IMG/VR virus record: IMGVR_UViG_3300024265_000139
Span: 1-36,721 of that record
DNA: 36,721 nt
Direction: 5' to 3' (one strand)
From: a virus
In this document: piece by piece, positions 21,780 through 30,875 of the stretch
Position numbering within the stretch: the first letter of the stretch is position 1
Layout: the number at the start of each line of letters is the position of its first letter
Notes under the pieces: model-generated
What the model saw: the letters and a program-made list of their open reading frames with translations, nothing else
The model's database searches: none
Told to the model about the DNA's origin: nothing
Translations under genes and position numbers: made by a program

Positions 21780-22414
21780 GAACAATAAGCATAGAGCTTT
21801 TGGATAAGCTTAAAAGTAGCGAGTATAGACTTGCTATTTTAGTTTCTCTGGAAGTAGTCGGAACTGTAAAAAGATTTACAACATGGTCAGATGACCTTTG
21901 GCTTAATAATGAACAATACTACCCTAGAGGAATGAGAGTAGGGGCTATTAGCTATGGGAGCGCAAATATAGTTAGTAGCGTTTCTTTAGAGTTCGATGAT
22001 GTCAACAGGGAGTTGCTTGTGTTATTAGGAGAAGTAGGCGTAGGCGATTACCCTATAACTATAACTATGGCAGCGCTTGATGAATATGGGAATATAATTA
22101 CTAACGGTAGCTCGGTTATATTCTCGGGCACTTTTAGCCAATGGACTTATCGTCCAAAAAGTCTTTCTATCAAGGCTGTATCTATTTTTTCTAAGTTTAA
22201 CAGAACTACAACTAGAGTTTTTTCTTCTAGCTGTACTATTAAAGTCTTTAAGGGATCTCAGTGCAATTATGGTGGGGCTGAAACTATATGTGATAGAACC
22301 TACAGCCAGTGTGATGCGTTTGGCAATATTGCTAATTTTCAAGGGTTTAGGTGGCTACCCGATTTGTTAAACAAGAGGTTAGATTTAAAAGGTGAAGAAA
22401 GAAAAGCTGAATGA
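21776..22414 (+). CDS. tail hub protein, BR0599 / DUF2163 family
   Basis: The 212-residue protein begins LLDKLKSSEYRLAILVSLEV, followed by the DUF2163 hub strands. It ends with the Cys cluster FKGSQCNYGGAETICDRTYS plus QCDAFGN, the BR0599-type motif with four cysteines that probably bind a metal or Fe-S cluster. In gene transfer agents this hub sits between distal tail and peptidase, the same order as here. Its C-terminus overlaps the next gene by 23 bp. Confidence 0.88.
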   Translation: MRTISIELLDKLKSSEYRLAILVSLEVVGTVKRFTTWSDDLWLNNEQYYPRGMRVGAISYGSANIVSSVSLEFDDVNRELLVLLGEVGVGDYPITITMAALDEYGNIITNGSSVIFSGTFSQWTYRPKSLSIKAVSIFSKFNRTTTRVFSSSCTIKVFKGSQCNYGGAETICDRTYSQCDAFGNIANFQGFRWLPDLLNKRLDLKGEERKAE

Positions 22415-22802
22415 TGTTGTTTCTTCTATTTTAGGGTTACCTTACAGATTGAATGGAGATATAGATAAGCCTAAAAAGGGGCTAGATTGCCTAGGGATAA
22501 TCCGTATCATTATGTTTAGGCTTCATGGAGTTATGATTGAAGAAGCTTCTCAAAAACAGTACGATTTGTATATGGATGCTCCTTTATTGGCGATGAGTAT
22601 TATATCGTTGTTTGTTCAGGATCACATGAGGCAAACGCTTTTTTCTAATATTGTAGCTGGAGACGTTATAGGAAAAGAAGAAACTGTTGGTGTATATACT
22701 GGCAATGGAAATTTTATATGTGCAGTAACAAATGATAAAGTTAGAATTTTGCCAGTTAAAAACTATTCTTTCGATAAGGCTTTTACATGGGCGGATCTGT
22801 AA
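22392..22802 (+). CDS. NlpC/P60-type tail peptidase domain, catalytic His apparently missing
   Basis: The 136-residue protein starts at GTG 22392. GLPYRLNGDIDKPKKGLDCL matches the NlpC/P60 N-terminal half with the catalytic Cys33. The second motif, which normally reads H-V-G-I-Y, is TVGVYTGNGNFICA with Thr98 at the His position, so hydrolysis of peptidoglycan stem peptides may be lost. The gene is in the standard slot between hub and J-like tip protein. It may now be structural. His45 and His78 exist but are in other positions. Confidence 0.8.
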   Translation: MKKEKLNDVVSSILGLPYRLNGDIDKPKKGLDCLGIIRIIMFRLHGVMIEEASQKQYDLYMDAPLLAMSIISLFVQDHMRQTLFSNIVAGDVIGKEETVGVYTGNGNFICAVTNDKVRILPVKNYSFDKAFTWADL

Positions 22803-25474
22803 AAAGTTTTTTAGGAGCATTGCTACCAGTTGCTGCTGCTTTATTAATTCCATTTTTACCAATTGCTGTTGCAGCTTTTGCCCCGCTTATTATTGGTGGA
22901 GCGGGTATAATAGGTGGCTTTTTAGCTAAGCAGGATTTGTCTGTTTCTGATTGGGATAGCCAGGCTACTGGCCCTGATAGAATGCAGGCTAATACTAAAA
23001 CTACACAAAGAACTATCCCAGTTGTTTATGGTCAAATGCGTGTTGGCTCTAATGATGTTTTTATGCAAATGGCTGGAACTGGTGCGGATAGAAGACTTTG
23101 GATTGTTAGCGCATTATGTGAAGGGGAGATAGAGGGGATTGCTCAGGAATCTGGAAAAGATCAAGTGTTTATAGATGGGCAATTAGTGTCGGATTTTAAT
23201 GAAGACCATTATGAAAGTGAAGGAACATTAGTTGAATACTGGTTTCATAGTGGGACTCCAACTCAAAGCGTTGATCCTAATATTTCTGCTGCAATCCCTA
23301 CCTATAATGACAATCTCCACGACATTGCTTATATGGTATATAAGATTAATCTGGTAGGAGGAATTTTTTCTGGAATTCCTAGACGTAAGGTTACTATTAA
23401 AGGACGTAAGGTTTTTGATTACAGAAATAGCACTACTTACTGGTCAGAAAACCCAGCTCTTTTGTTATATGACTTTATGGTAAATGATAGGTATGGAATG
23501 GCAATGGCTTCTTCTTCATTTGATATTCCTGCATGGCAACAAACAGCTAACTATTGTGAAGTCACAACTTATAAGTCTGCATGGCTTGTTGATTATGCAA
23601 TATCTAGCCAAATAAAAAGCCAGTCTGTAATCGACACGCTTTTAGCACATTTTAGAGGATCTATTACTTGGTTCGACGGTAAGATTGGATTACAATATTC
23701 TGACCTAAATGCTGAATCTATTGTAGCTCAGTTAGGCGATTCTGATATCGCGAGAGAAGAGAATGGAAGTGCGAGCCTATATGTTAGCCAGCCTGGTACA
23801 CACTCAACTCCAGATGGAGTTTTGGTTAAATATATTAACAAAGCAAGCTGGACTTTAGATGATGTTTATATAGGCGATACTACAGGGCAGATAAAACAGA
23901 TAGAGTTCCCCGGATTTACAGATAGGAAACTTGCCCTTGACATGGGCAATTACATGCTTGAACGTGAGCGATTAAACAGGTCTTTTAGTTTTAAAATGAG
24001 AGCTAACAATATAGCTCTTGAAGTAAACGATCTAATAGAAATTACATCGAGCGAAATTGGCCTGACGAGTAAACTCGCTAGGGTAATCCAGAGCGATATT
24101 CTAGGTGACGGACTGGTTCTTATTAATATTGTTTTGGAAGATGAAAAGCTTTACGATGGTGATTACAATCTTGATCCAGACTTAGTCTATTCTGTTGATA
24201 TAGCTGATCCGGCAGTGTCACCACCTCCGATCCAAGATTTTAGTGTTGAAGAACAAATTTATGTAAACAGAGGGCGTTCATTTGTGCGCCTTGTGACTAG
24301 TTTTGTCCCTCCGAGTGTCACGGCTTCTGGGAAAACATATCCGTGGTACTCTCATGTTGAAGTTTATGTTAGCTACGATGAAATAACTTGGAAGTTGTTG
24401 TTTACCGCTACAAATGGTTTTCAGATTGACCCTGTTGAAGAAGGGACTACTTATTATTTACGTATTTTTACAGTAACTATTTTTGGGCTTGTACAAAAAG
24501 ATCCACTAAAAGCTTTTACATACAACTATACGATTAAGGGCGTAGAAGCTATTGCTCCTCCTGCTCCTCTCGGGTTTAATGTTGTTGTAAATCCAGGATC
24601 TGTTGAGATTTATGGGACAGTTTCACAGTCACCTGATATAGACAGTTACGAATTTAGAATAGGAAATGCTTGGTTAAGTAATCTATGGCGTGATGCAGTT
24701 TTTCTAACTGCAAAATCAAAACCTACTGTTTCTTTTTCTGGAGTAAAGCCTGGATCATTTTCTTTCTGGTTTGATTCTAAGGGCAAGAACGATCTTTATA
24801 GTGGTTCTCCTCTACAGGTTGATGTGACTATGGAAGATCCACCGCCATTCCATTATGTGGAAACAGTTGAATCTGTTGACTATTCGACCGGAACTCACGA
24901 CAATACAGAAACAGTTGTAGAACAAAGTCTTTTGTCATTAAGATGTGCACATACTGGCGGAATTCTATCTGGTACGTATACTTCTCCAGTTATGGATACT
25001 AAACATTACCTATTCGATGTAGGCAGTATTGTCCCGTTGCTTATTGCTATCTTGCCAGTTGGTTTTGGTGTTAATGTGGCTGGATCTACATGGGAAGATT
25101 TTGCTCCTACTCCAACTGTTTGGAATGATATCGCTCCAAGTGGGGAGACTTGGGTAGATATAGTTGGTGATAGTTTTAGCTCTCCAAAGTTATCAATTTC
25201 TGCTGAATATAGCGATAGCCCAGCTGGCCCGTGGGGTAGTACAAAGGCAACTAAGCTAGAGCTTTTGACGGCGCTTATACCACAAAGGTATATTAAAGTA
25301 ATTTATTCTTTAGAAGACTCTACTAGCACTAGTAGACTTGTTGTTGCTCCTTCTACCTTAAAAACGTATATCCGTTACGATAAGTATATTTATATTGAGT
25401 CTGCCGTATGTCAACTTGCTAATGTATACGCTTTTTTAGATAGCATTGGAGGCACACAGGGAGATCAGCAATAA
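22787..25474 (+). CDS. tail tip protein, J-like (host specificity / central fibre)
   Basis: The 895-residue protein has a hydrophobic Gly/Ala-rich N-terminus (LLPVAAALLIPFLPIAVAAF), then the J-type start: TQRTIPVVYGQMRVG, WIVSALCEGEIEGI and DFMVNDRYGMA. Residues about 470-690 look like fibronectin-type-III or other beta domains (VEVYVSYDEITWK), and the C-terminus is another beta region. It forms the tip that contacts the cell and passes the tape measure. Overlaps the peptidase gene by 16 bp. Length is in the usual range for this family (smaller than lambda J, 1132). Confidence 0.88.
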   Translation: MGGSVKSFLGALLPVAAALLIPFLPIAVAAFAPLIIGGAGIIGGFLAKQDLSVSDWDSQATGPDRMQANTKTTQRTIPVVYGQMRVGSNDVFMQMAGTGADRRLWIVSALCEGEIEGIAQESGKDQVFIDGQLVSDFNEDHYESEGTLVEYWFHSGTPTQSVDPNISAAIPTYNDNLHDIAYMVYKINLVGGIFSGIPRRKVTIKGRKVFDYRNSTTYWSENPALLLYDFMVNDRYGMAMASSSFDIPAWQQTANYCEVTTYKSAWLVDYAISSQIKSQSVIDTLLAHFRGSITWFDGKIGLQYSDLNAESIVAQLGDSDIAREENGSASLYVSQPGTHSTPDGVLVKYINKASWTLDDVYIGDTTGQIKQIEFPGFTDRKLALDMGNYMLERERLNRSFSFKMRANNIALEVNDLIEITSSEIGLTSKLARVIQSDILGDGLVLINIVLEDEKLYDGDYNLDPDLVYSVDIADPAVSPPPIQDFSVEEQIYVNRGRSFVRLVTSFVPPSVTASGKTYPWYSHVEVYVSYDEITWKLLFTATNGFQIDPVEEGTTYYLRIFTVTIFGLVQKDPLKAFTYNYTIKGVEAIAPPAPLGFNVVVNPGSVEIYGTVSQSPDIDSYEFRIGNAWLSNLWRDAVFLTAKSKPTVSFSGVKPGSFSFWFDSKGKNDLYSGSPLQVDVTMEDPPPFHYVETVESVDYSTGTHDNTETVVEQSLLSLRCAHTGGILSGTYTSPVMDTKHYLFDVGSIVPLLIAILPVGFGVNVAGSTWEDFAPTPTVWNDIAPSGETWVDIVGDSFSSPKLSISAEYSDSPAGPWGSTKATKLELLTALIPQRYIKVIYSLEDSTSTSRLVVAPSTLKTYIRYDKYIYIESAVCQLANVYAFLDSIGGTQGDQQ

Positions 25475-25488
25475 CAGAAGAGGAATGT

Positions 25489-25785
25489 ATGGAATATTTT
25501 CCTGAGATATCCGTAAAGGGTATAAAATTAAATCGGTCGCTTATTTGGAATTTTTTCGATATTAAAAATCTAATTTCTAGAGTAACTGCGTTGTATGTAG
25601 CTAATTATACTTTACCTTATGACGATTATTTGTATGAGGGGGTGTGCCCTTTCTGTACAGCATTTGAAGGATCTCCTTTTTTTGTTAAGACTTTTAAAGT
25701 GTGTGTAGAAAAACAGTTATTTGCGTGCAATAGTTGTGGAATAACTGGTAATACTGAAACTTTTATGCGAATGTTAGGATATTAG
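25489..25785 (+). CDS. stand-alone DnaG-type (CHC2-like) zinc-finger protein
   Basis: In this 98-residue protein the C-terminal half matches the primase zinc-binding domain: LISRVTALYV, then EGVCPFC (C53, C56), a strand region (SPFFVKTFKV), and QLFACNSCGITGNTETF (C80, C83). DnaG has CxxH-x17-CxxC; here the second ligand is Cys and the loop is longer, giving CxxC-x23-CxxC. No TOPRIM or helicase part follows. It lies between the tail tip and a fibre gene, odd for a primase element. The zinc-ribbon call is good; what it does in the tail module is unknown. Confidence 0.75.
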   Translation: MEYFPEISVKGIKLNRSLIWNFFDIKNLISRVTALYVANYTLPYDDYLYEGVCPFCTAFEGSPFFVKTFKVCVEKQLFACNSCGITGNTETFMRMLGY

Positions 25786-25787
25786 GA

Positions 25788-26546
25788 ATGGCGCAAAATT
25801 ATAACGAAAATACTTATGACGCTAGTACCACAAATGTTCAAACTCTTCAATCTAGGATAGAAAACAATTTTGCAGCATTATTATCAAAGTTTTCTGGCCC
25901 ATCTGCTCCATCAGGCTCAGGGTTTCCTATTGGAGGATGTTGGTGGTTAGACACTGTTAATAGAAAGTTATTTCTACGTCATGACCAAAACACTAGTTGG
26001 CTTGAGTTATTTGATTTTGTTACTAGCCAAGTGCCTATAGCTAATGGCCAAATACAAAGTTCTAATATAAACGATTCTGCAAGAAAAGGATCTATAGTAC
26101 AAGACCAAGCTATATCGCCGACTTCATGTTCTATTAGAGCGACACAGATCCCTGTAATTTCTATTTTGCCATCTTCTACAGTAACAAGTAACGAGATAGT
26201 AAAGTCAACGTTAACAAGCTCTTGGACTACTTTTGACCAAACTAAAATCTATATATCAGACCCTGTTATTGAACTATACATGTTAGGAAGAATTAAGGTT
26301 TTTAACAGCATACACACAGTAAGCTGTAGGTTTATAGTAGGAGGTGTTGTTTCTACAGCGAGTGAAGAGGTTACAGGAACAACTTCATATACATGGACAT
26401 CTGTTGAATCGGGAGCTAATCTCTCTTCCCTTGTTAGTGGGAATTGGTACGATCTCGAAATTCAACTTAATAGAGTCGGTGGAACAAATGCCCAGGCAGG
26501 TATGCAAGGATTTAATTTTAGAATAGTTAATAGCGTAACGGCTTAG
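25788..26546 (+). CDS. tail fibre or tip-associated protein
   Basis: The 252-residue product starts with a helical MAQNYNENTYDAS segment and a phage fibre motif, GGCWWLDTVNRKLFLRHDQN, of the type found in many receptor-binding or fibre proteins (G-x-W-x-DT-x5-K-R). The rest is a Ser/Thr-rich beta domain (VSCRFIVGGVVSTASEEVTG). It is encoded two bases after the zinc-finger gene. Likely a side fibre or collar; the receptor is not visible. Confidence 0.7.
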   Translation: MAQNYNENTYDASTTNVQTLQSRIENNFAALLSKFSGPSAPSGSGFPIGGCWWLDTVNRKLFLRHDQNTSWLELFDFVTSQVPIANGQIQSSNINDSARKGSIVQDQAISPTSCSIRATQIPVISILPSSTVTSNEIVKSTLTSSWTTFDQTKIYISDPVIELYMLGRIKVFNSIHTVSCRFIVGGVVSTASEEVTGTTSYTWTSVESGANLSSLVSGNWYDLEIQLNRVGGTNAQAGMQGFNFRIVNSVTA

Positions 26547-26567
26547 TATTTTTTATGTTTTGTGACA

Positions 26568-26598
26568 TTGACATATTTGATGTTTTAATTTATATAAT
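26568..26598 (+). promoter_or_regulatory. promoter(s) for the repeat-fibre gene
   Basis: TTGACA (26568-26573) is followed by TATATA after 17 bp (26591-26596) or TATAAT after 19 bp (26593-26598). More TATAAT-like hexamers occur between 26610 and 26650. The 121-bp gap is very AT-rich and free of genes, so the large repeat protein probably has its own promoter. Confidence 0.6.
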
Positions 26599-26667
26599 AC
26601 AAGACACTGTTTTGATATAATATTGTTATAATACTTGCGATATTATACTGCTAAATAAGGGCTTAGT

Positions 26668-28889
26668 ATGTCAACTATATTTACTGATATTGAGGGTATA
26701 CTTTCTGGTGTAGTATTTATTACATCGTTAGAAGATAATGAAATAAGATTAAGCGGAACAGCTACGGCATTATCTGCTGCCGTGCAGTTACTCTACACAC
26801 TAGTTACGATCTCCCGCTGGCTCATTGCACTTCTCTTGCTTATACATTTAGTGCATATAAGATGCTTAGTAAGTTTGGGTCTTCTTCTGCCAATGCTCTT
26901 GGTAATGTTTTAGGCTCTGATCTTTCTCCTGAGCATATGTTGAGAGCAGATGCAGCTCAGCTAGCAGAAATGACGGATTCTGTACTTGACGCAAGAAGAG
27001 AATTCCACGCAACAGCCGATGCTCTTTCTGCTTCTAGTGTTGATCTTGACGCTACAATGTCTTTAAAATATGAAGCTATATCGCTTCCTTATGCCGAAGC
27101 TAATGTTACACACGGGTTTCCTCTAACAAGTAATGCTAAGGCTCTATCAAGTGTCGATGATACAGCGCTTGATACATATAAATATGTTACAAGTACAGCT
27201 TCAGCATTAAGCTTTTTTACAAGAGCGATTATTTCAGTCGAAGGAAGATTAACATCGACTGCTAATGAGTTGGCTAGCACTGCTGGGTCTTATCTTGGGA
27301 AACAAGTCTCACTAGATTCTGAAGCAAAATGTTTAGGTGTCGCTTTTGGGCATTTTGGGTATGGAGAGTTTATATCTGCTACTACTGCAACTCAACTGTC
27401 TTCATTATTTGGGAATATAACGGAAGCATTCGCACTAAAATGTTCAGCTAACGCTTTATCGGAATCCAGTTCTTTAAAGCTAACAGTATTCATTCCGCTT
27501 CCGGTTTTAGCATCACAGTTGTCGTCAGTTTCTGTTTTCCTAGACATTGAGCCGTTTATGCACGCTACTGCTAAGTGCTTGCCGAGCAGTTCTGCATCTG
27601 GAATTACAGCTATAACTAGACTTTCAGCTAACGCAGAGGGATTGCAATATACAGAAGGTCTTTTAGCTAGCTCTGCAGCTATGAGAAGCACTCAATCTAC
27701 TCAGTTAGCTTATACTTTTTCAAAGGCTACTATACAGCTTACAATTGACGGTTATTTAAATGAGTTAACATATGTTTTTGCAAGGATAAAGCCTAGGCAT
27801 CCATTAAAATCTGAGGCAGCACAGTTAGCAAAAGCAGTTGTTACACAGATAGCTTTTCAATCTAAATTATTATCTGAAGCCATATCTCTGACTTTTATCG
27901 AAACAGCTAGCCTTCTTCTTTATCGTCCTCTGACGTCTAACCCTACTTCTGAACCTAATACATATAGCTTCGCTACTGAGATTGATTTTATGCACGATTC
28001 TCAAGCAGCGCAGTTATCGGATGCAATCTCTAAGATAACTAGCTTTGTAAATCTTGGATCTGAGGGTATAGCGATAGCAGATGCTGTAAGCGATATAACT
28101 GTAAGCAGTAAACTTATATCAGATGCTGCCCAACTGGCTACTTCTGCTCCAGTGTTGACAGAAAGAATAAGATTCAGTGCAGATATAGTTGAGATTGCTA
28201 CAGTTGCTGGCACTTCTATTAAGCCAACAAAAAGACTTCCTGCTGCTGAGGTTACTCAGTTGGCCTATGCTTTTGCGGATATCCAAAATAATTGGACAGG
28301 ACTTGTAGCTAGGACAACAACTCAGCTTTCTGAATCGTCTGTTGTTAAAATAGCTACTCGAGGGATTCTTAGATCTACTGGCACTGCCCTTGCTACTGTT
28401 TTTGGCACAAGACTTATTCCTAATGTTACGTTAGATACTACTCTATCTCAGTTGGCATCATTAGCTGGAGATATGGGTGCTCATAGGGACTTCACTACAG
28501 AGATTGTACAACTCTCTTATGTGTCAAGCCTAGTTGACTTATTTAAAACTTTATCGTCTGACTTGACTGCATTGAGCGATGCTCAGTCAGCGTTATCAAT
28601 TTCAAGTAAGAGAATGGTTTCAGAAATTGTACAATTAGCTGACTCAACCGCAGGAGCTACGTGTATAAAGAAATTGTCATCAGAAGCTACTTCTCTAGGC
28701 GCTGTTTTTGGTCACTTATACCACGACGTAATACTTGTGGCAGATGTGACTCAGCTCGCTTTTGTTTCAGCAAAGCTACAAAGCCAGATGAAAGCGAGTG
28801 CGACGCAACTGTCTGTAACTCAGGGTAGGATAAGGGGTTCTACTTTTGGAAGGGTTTATAGACCTACTTTGGAATTGTATACTGGATAA
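26668..28889 (+). CDS. giant repeat fibre: about 34 degenerate ~21-residue repeats, interrupted by one frame change
   Basis: Starting at ATG 26668, the frame gives one repeat unit (IRLSGTATALSAAVQL). Between about 26800 and 26815 the same repeat pattern moves to the -1 frame (LPLAHCTSLAYTFSAYKM) and continues to 28889. Units are 18-23 residues with consensus L-x-S-x-A-x-Q/A-L-A/S followed by about 12 variable residues, e.g. RADAAQLAEM, TSTASALSFF, VADVTQLAFV. The downstream frame's first ATG (26862) has no SD. One-nucleotide indel, programmed shift or sequencing error are all possible. The pattern suggests a long beta-solenoid or helical stalk. No known family recognised. It sits among fibre genes. 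Confidence 0.75.
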
Positions 28890-28924
28890 GTATAAGTTAA
28901 CATTATTTAGAGAAAGGATTTATT

Positions 28925-29344
28925 ATGGATGGATATAGTGTATATCTTCAAGAAGAAGTACATAAGTATATTTTTGGCCAGTCACAAGCGACGATGCCAG
29001 CAACTTTTTATATAGCGTTGTCTACTTCACCTTTTAACCCAGATGACACTGGTATTGCTGAGCCTTCTGGTGGAGATTATGCAAGAAAAGATGCTCCAAA
29101 AGCTATTTTTGCAGCTCCTGGAACTTCTGGATATATAACAACTACGCAGAATACATCAGATATAACTTTTGCTGAATCAACAGCTCTTTGGGGTGAGATA
29201 CAAGCATTTGGTGCTTATAGCGCTGTTACTGGTGGTGATTTAATTTTTGGCGGAGGGTTAGACACTTTTAAAACTATAGAAACTGCTACTATCGCAGTAT
29301 TTTCTACTGGCGATCTAAAATTGTCTACAAAAAATACTCCTTAG
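28925..29344 (+). CDS. phage tail fibre-associated protein (ALSTxPF family)
   Basis: The 139-residue protein reads ATFYIALSTSPFNPDDTG, then AEPSGGDYARK, a central ITTTQNTSDITFAEST, WGEIQAFGAYSA and GGDLIFGGGL. This order (ALSTxP - AEPSGGxYAR - ITF - WG - GGxL) is a common small virion-associated protein of tail fibre regions. Fold is all-beta. Its SD (GAAAGGA) and a hairpin downstream mark it as its own translation unit. Confidence 0.75.
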   Translation: MDGYSVYLQEEVHKYIFGQSQATMPATFYIALSTSPFNPDDTGIAEPSGGDYARKDAPKAIFAAPGTSGYITTTQNTSDITFAESTALWGEIQAFGAYSAVTGGDLIFGGGLDTFKTIETATIAVFSTGDLKLSTKNTP

Positions 29345-29361
29345 TAAGAAGCATTGCGACG

Positions 29362-29390
29362 AGTGGGGGTTTTCTAGCATTGCCCCCACT
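29362..29390 (+). terminator. stem-loop after the tail fibre-associated gene
   Basis: AGTGGGGG (29362-29369) pairs with CCCCCACT (29383-29390) over a 13-nt loop. The tail downstream (TGTATTAAC) is only weakly T-rich, so it is a partial terminator or RNA-stability element separating the fibre cassette at 29418 from the upstream genes. Confidence 0.5.
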
Positions 29391-29417
29391 TGTATTAACA
29401 CTATAAAGTGAACAATT

Positions 29418-29756
29418 ATGAGTTTTCCAACTATTACTGTATATGGTAATTCTGAGAATGTTCAAAGCTTGAGGCTCCTAGACAAAGGCGAACCAGTAAA
29501 CTTGTCTAGTGTTACAAGGGTTCTTCTAGAGCTTGACGACCGAACAGAGGTTGACTCTGACATTTCTCCTAGTCTGTTCGATTGGATAAACCCTGGGACA
29601 TTAGGAGTAGTTTGGTTTTTTTTAGGTAGGAAATTTTGGAGTACCAAGATATATTATGCAAAAGTAATAGTATATGATGATCTAAATTATGAAGGTATTT
29701 TTTGGGGATACTTAAGGATAAGAGCTATTGAGAACACAGTTCCTGTCGGTCAATAA
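29418..29756 (+). CDS. small beta-rich fibre-region protein, function unknown
   Basis: The 112-residue protein (ITVYGNSENVQSLRLLDKGE, then VTRVLLELDD and KIYYAKVIVYDD) shows an alternating strand pattern reminiscent of the N-terminal attachment domains of baseplate/fibre proteins. No signal peptide. It opens the last structural cassette, before three fibre-like genes. Function inferred only from neighbours. Confidence 0.55.
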   Translation: MSFPTITVYGNSENVQSLRLLDKGEPVNLSSVTRVLLELDDRTEVDSDISPSLFDWINPGTLGVVWFFLGRKFWSTKIYYAKVIVYDDLNYEGIFWGYLRIRAIENTVPVGQ

Positions 29757-29768
29757 ATAGGATAGATT

Positions 29769-30809
29769 ATGGGCAAGACAATTAGACAATTAGAGCGTGT
29801 GCTAGAAGTTACAGCTGTACATATACTTGCCGTTAGTCGGGAAGATACTGACAAAGCATTCAAGGTTACTATCGACGCTTTGAAAGCATATATATTAGAT
29901 GCTGATGGATACTCCCCAGCATTTACAGATTTGACTGTTGATACATTAAATTCTGAAGGTTCTCCTATTGAGATATACGTAAATAATACTATTTTATCTG
30001 CACTTATAGATGAGAATAGGATAGGAGCAAATCGTTTTACTAGCAGCGACGTTATTACAACTTATATTGCACTAGGAAGTTCATTGGATTTAGTAGTAGG
30101 AGAGTTTGTTGTAGCTTCTTTTTCTGGTACCCAGCTACTGACTGATTCTCTTAAAAGTTTAACTACAAGTGTAACCCGTATTGATTTTGCTAGTTCTTTT
30201 ATTTTTCTGTATCCATCAACATATCCGGATCCAATTATTGGAATATCTGCAGACAATAGCACTTTGGACATAGATAGCGTAGGAGGAATTTCAGAGCCAT
30301 ATAAAATTGATCTTCTAAATACAGATATTACAGTTTACGCAGATACTAATGAAGCTATTATAATAAAAGACGACGGCCACGTTGAGCTTCCAGGCAGGCA
30401 TGTTATTGTTGCTTGCACTAACGATGTAAGTGTTCCACAAACATATCCTACTGTATACACTCCTCTTAAGCCAGATGTAGTAATAATTGATACAACTAAC
30501 ACGTATAACCCAGCAGATGGAACATTTACATGGCCTGTCGCTGGTGTAGAATTAGAATATTATGTTCAAGTGACTGCAGCCTTATCATCTTTTATAAATA
30601 GCACTTCCTGGATTTTTAAGCTATCTTTTCAAGGGGAAGGGGAATCAGAAACTCGCCGTCACAATGGATCGGCTGGTACATATCGCCGGACAGATTATAC
30701 GTGGGTTGGCTTCACATCGACAGATGACGTAGGAGCTTCTGTACAGTTTCGGCCATTCCTAGAGATCACTGCAGAATACATTTTTCTTATGATAAGAGCT
30801 GTATCATGA
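29769..30809 (+). CDS. tail fibre with C-terminal C1q-like domain (first paralog)
   Basis: The 346-residue product is closely laid out like its neighbour at 30876: an N-terminal TIRQLERVLEVTAVHILAVS, a KAFKVTIDALKAYIL helix, a long repetitive strand region, and a C-terminal beta domain beginning NPADGTFTWPVAGVELEYYV. This FxxPxAGxYxF-like pattern is typical of C1q/TNF-like jelly rolls, often the receptor-binding head. The two copies keep the N-terminal attachment domain and diverge in the middle. Likely a trimeric host-binding fibre. Confidence 0.75.
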   Translation: MGKTIRQLERVLEVTAVHILAVSREDTDKAFKVTIDALKAYILDADGYSPAFTDLTVDTLNSEGSPIEIYVNNTILSALIDENRIGANRFTSSDVITTYIALGSSLDLVVGEFVVASFSGTQLLTDSLKSLTTSVTRIDFASSFIFLYPSTYPDPIIGISADNSTLDIDSVGGISEPYKIDLLNTDITVYADTNEAIIIKDDGHVELPGRHVIVACTNDVSVPQTYPTVYTPLKPDVVIIDTTNTYNPADGTFTWPVAGVELEYYVQVTAALSSFINSTSWIFKLSFQGEGESETRRHNGSAGTYRRTDYTWVGFTSTDDVGASVQFRPFLEITAEYIFLMIRAVS

Positions 30810-30875
30810 CAAGACAATCGTTAATCAAAGAACGTAGTAACAGTTTATTAAATATATAGATAGTGGGGCAATAAT

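Noticed and set aside
26862-28889. Independent gene starting at ATG 26862
   Set aside because: No SD, and repeat units continue upstream of that ATG in the same frame and then in the other frame, so it is the body of the gene starting at 26668.
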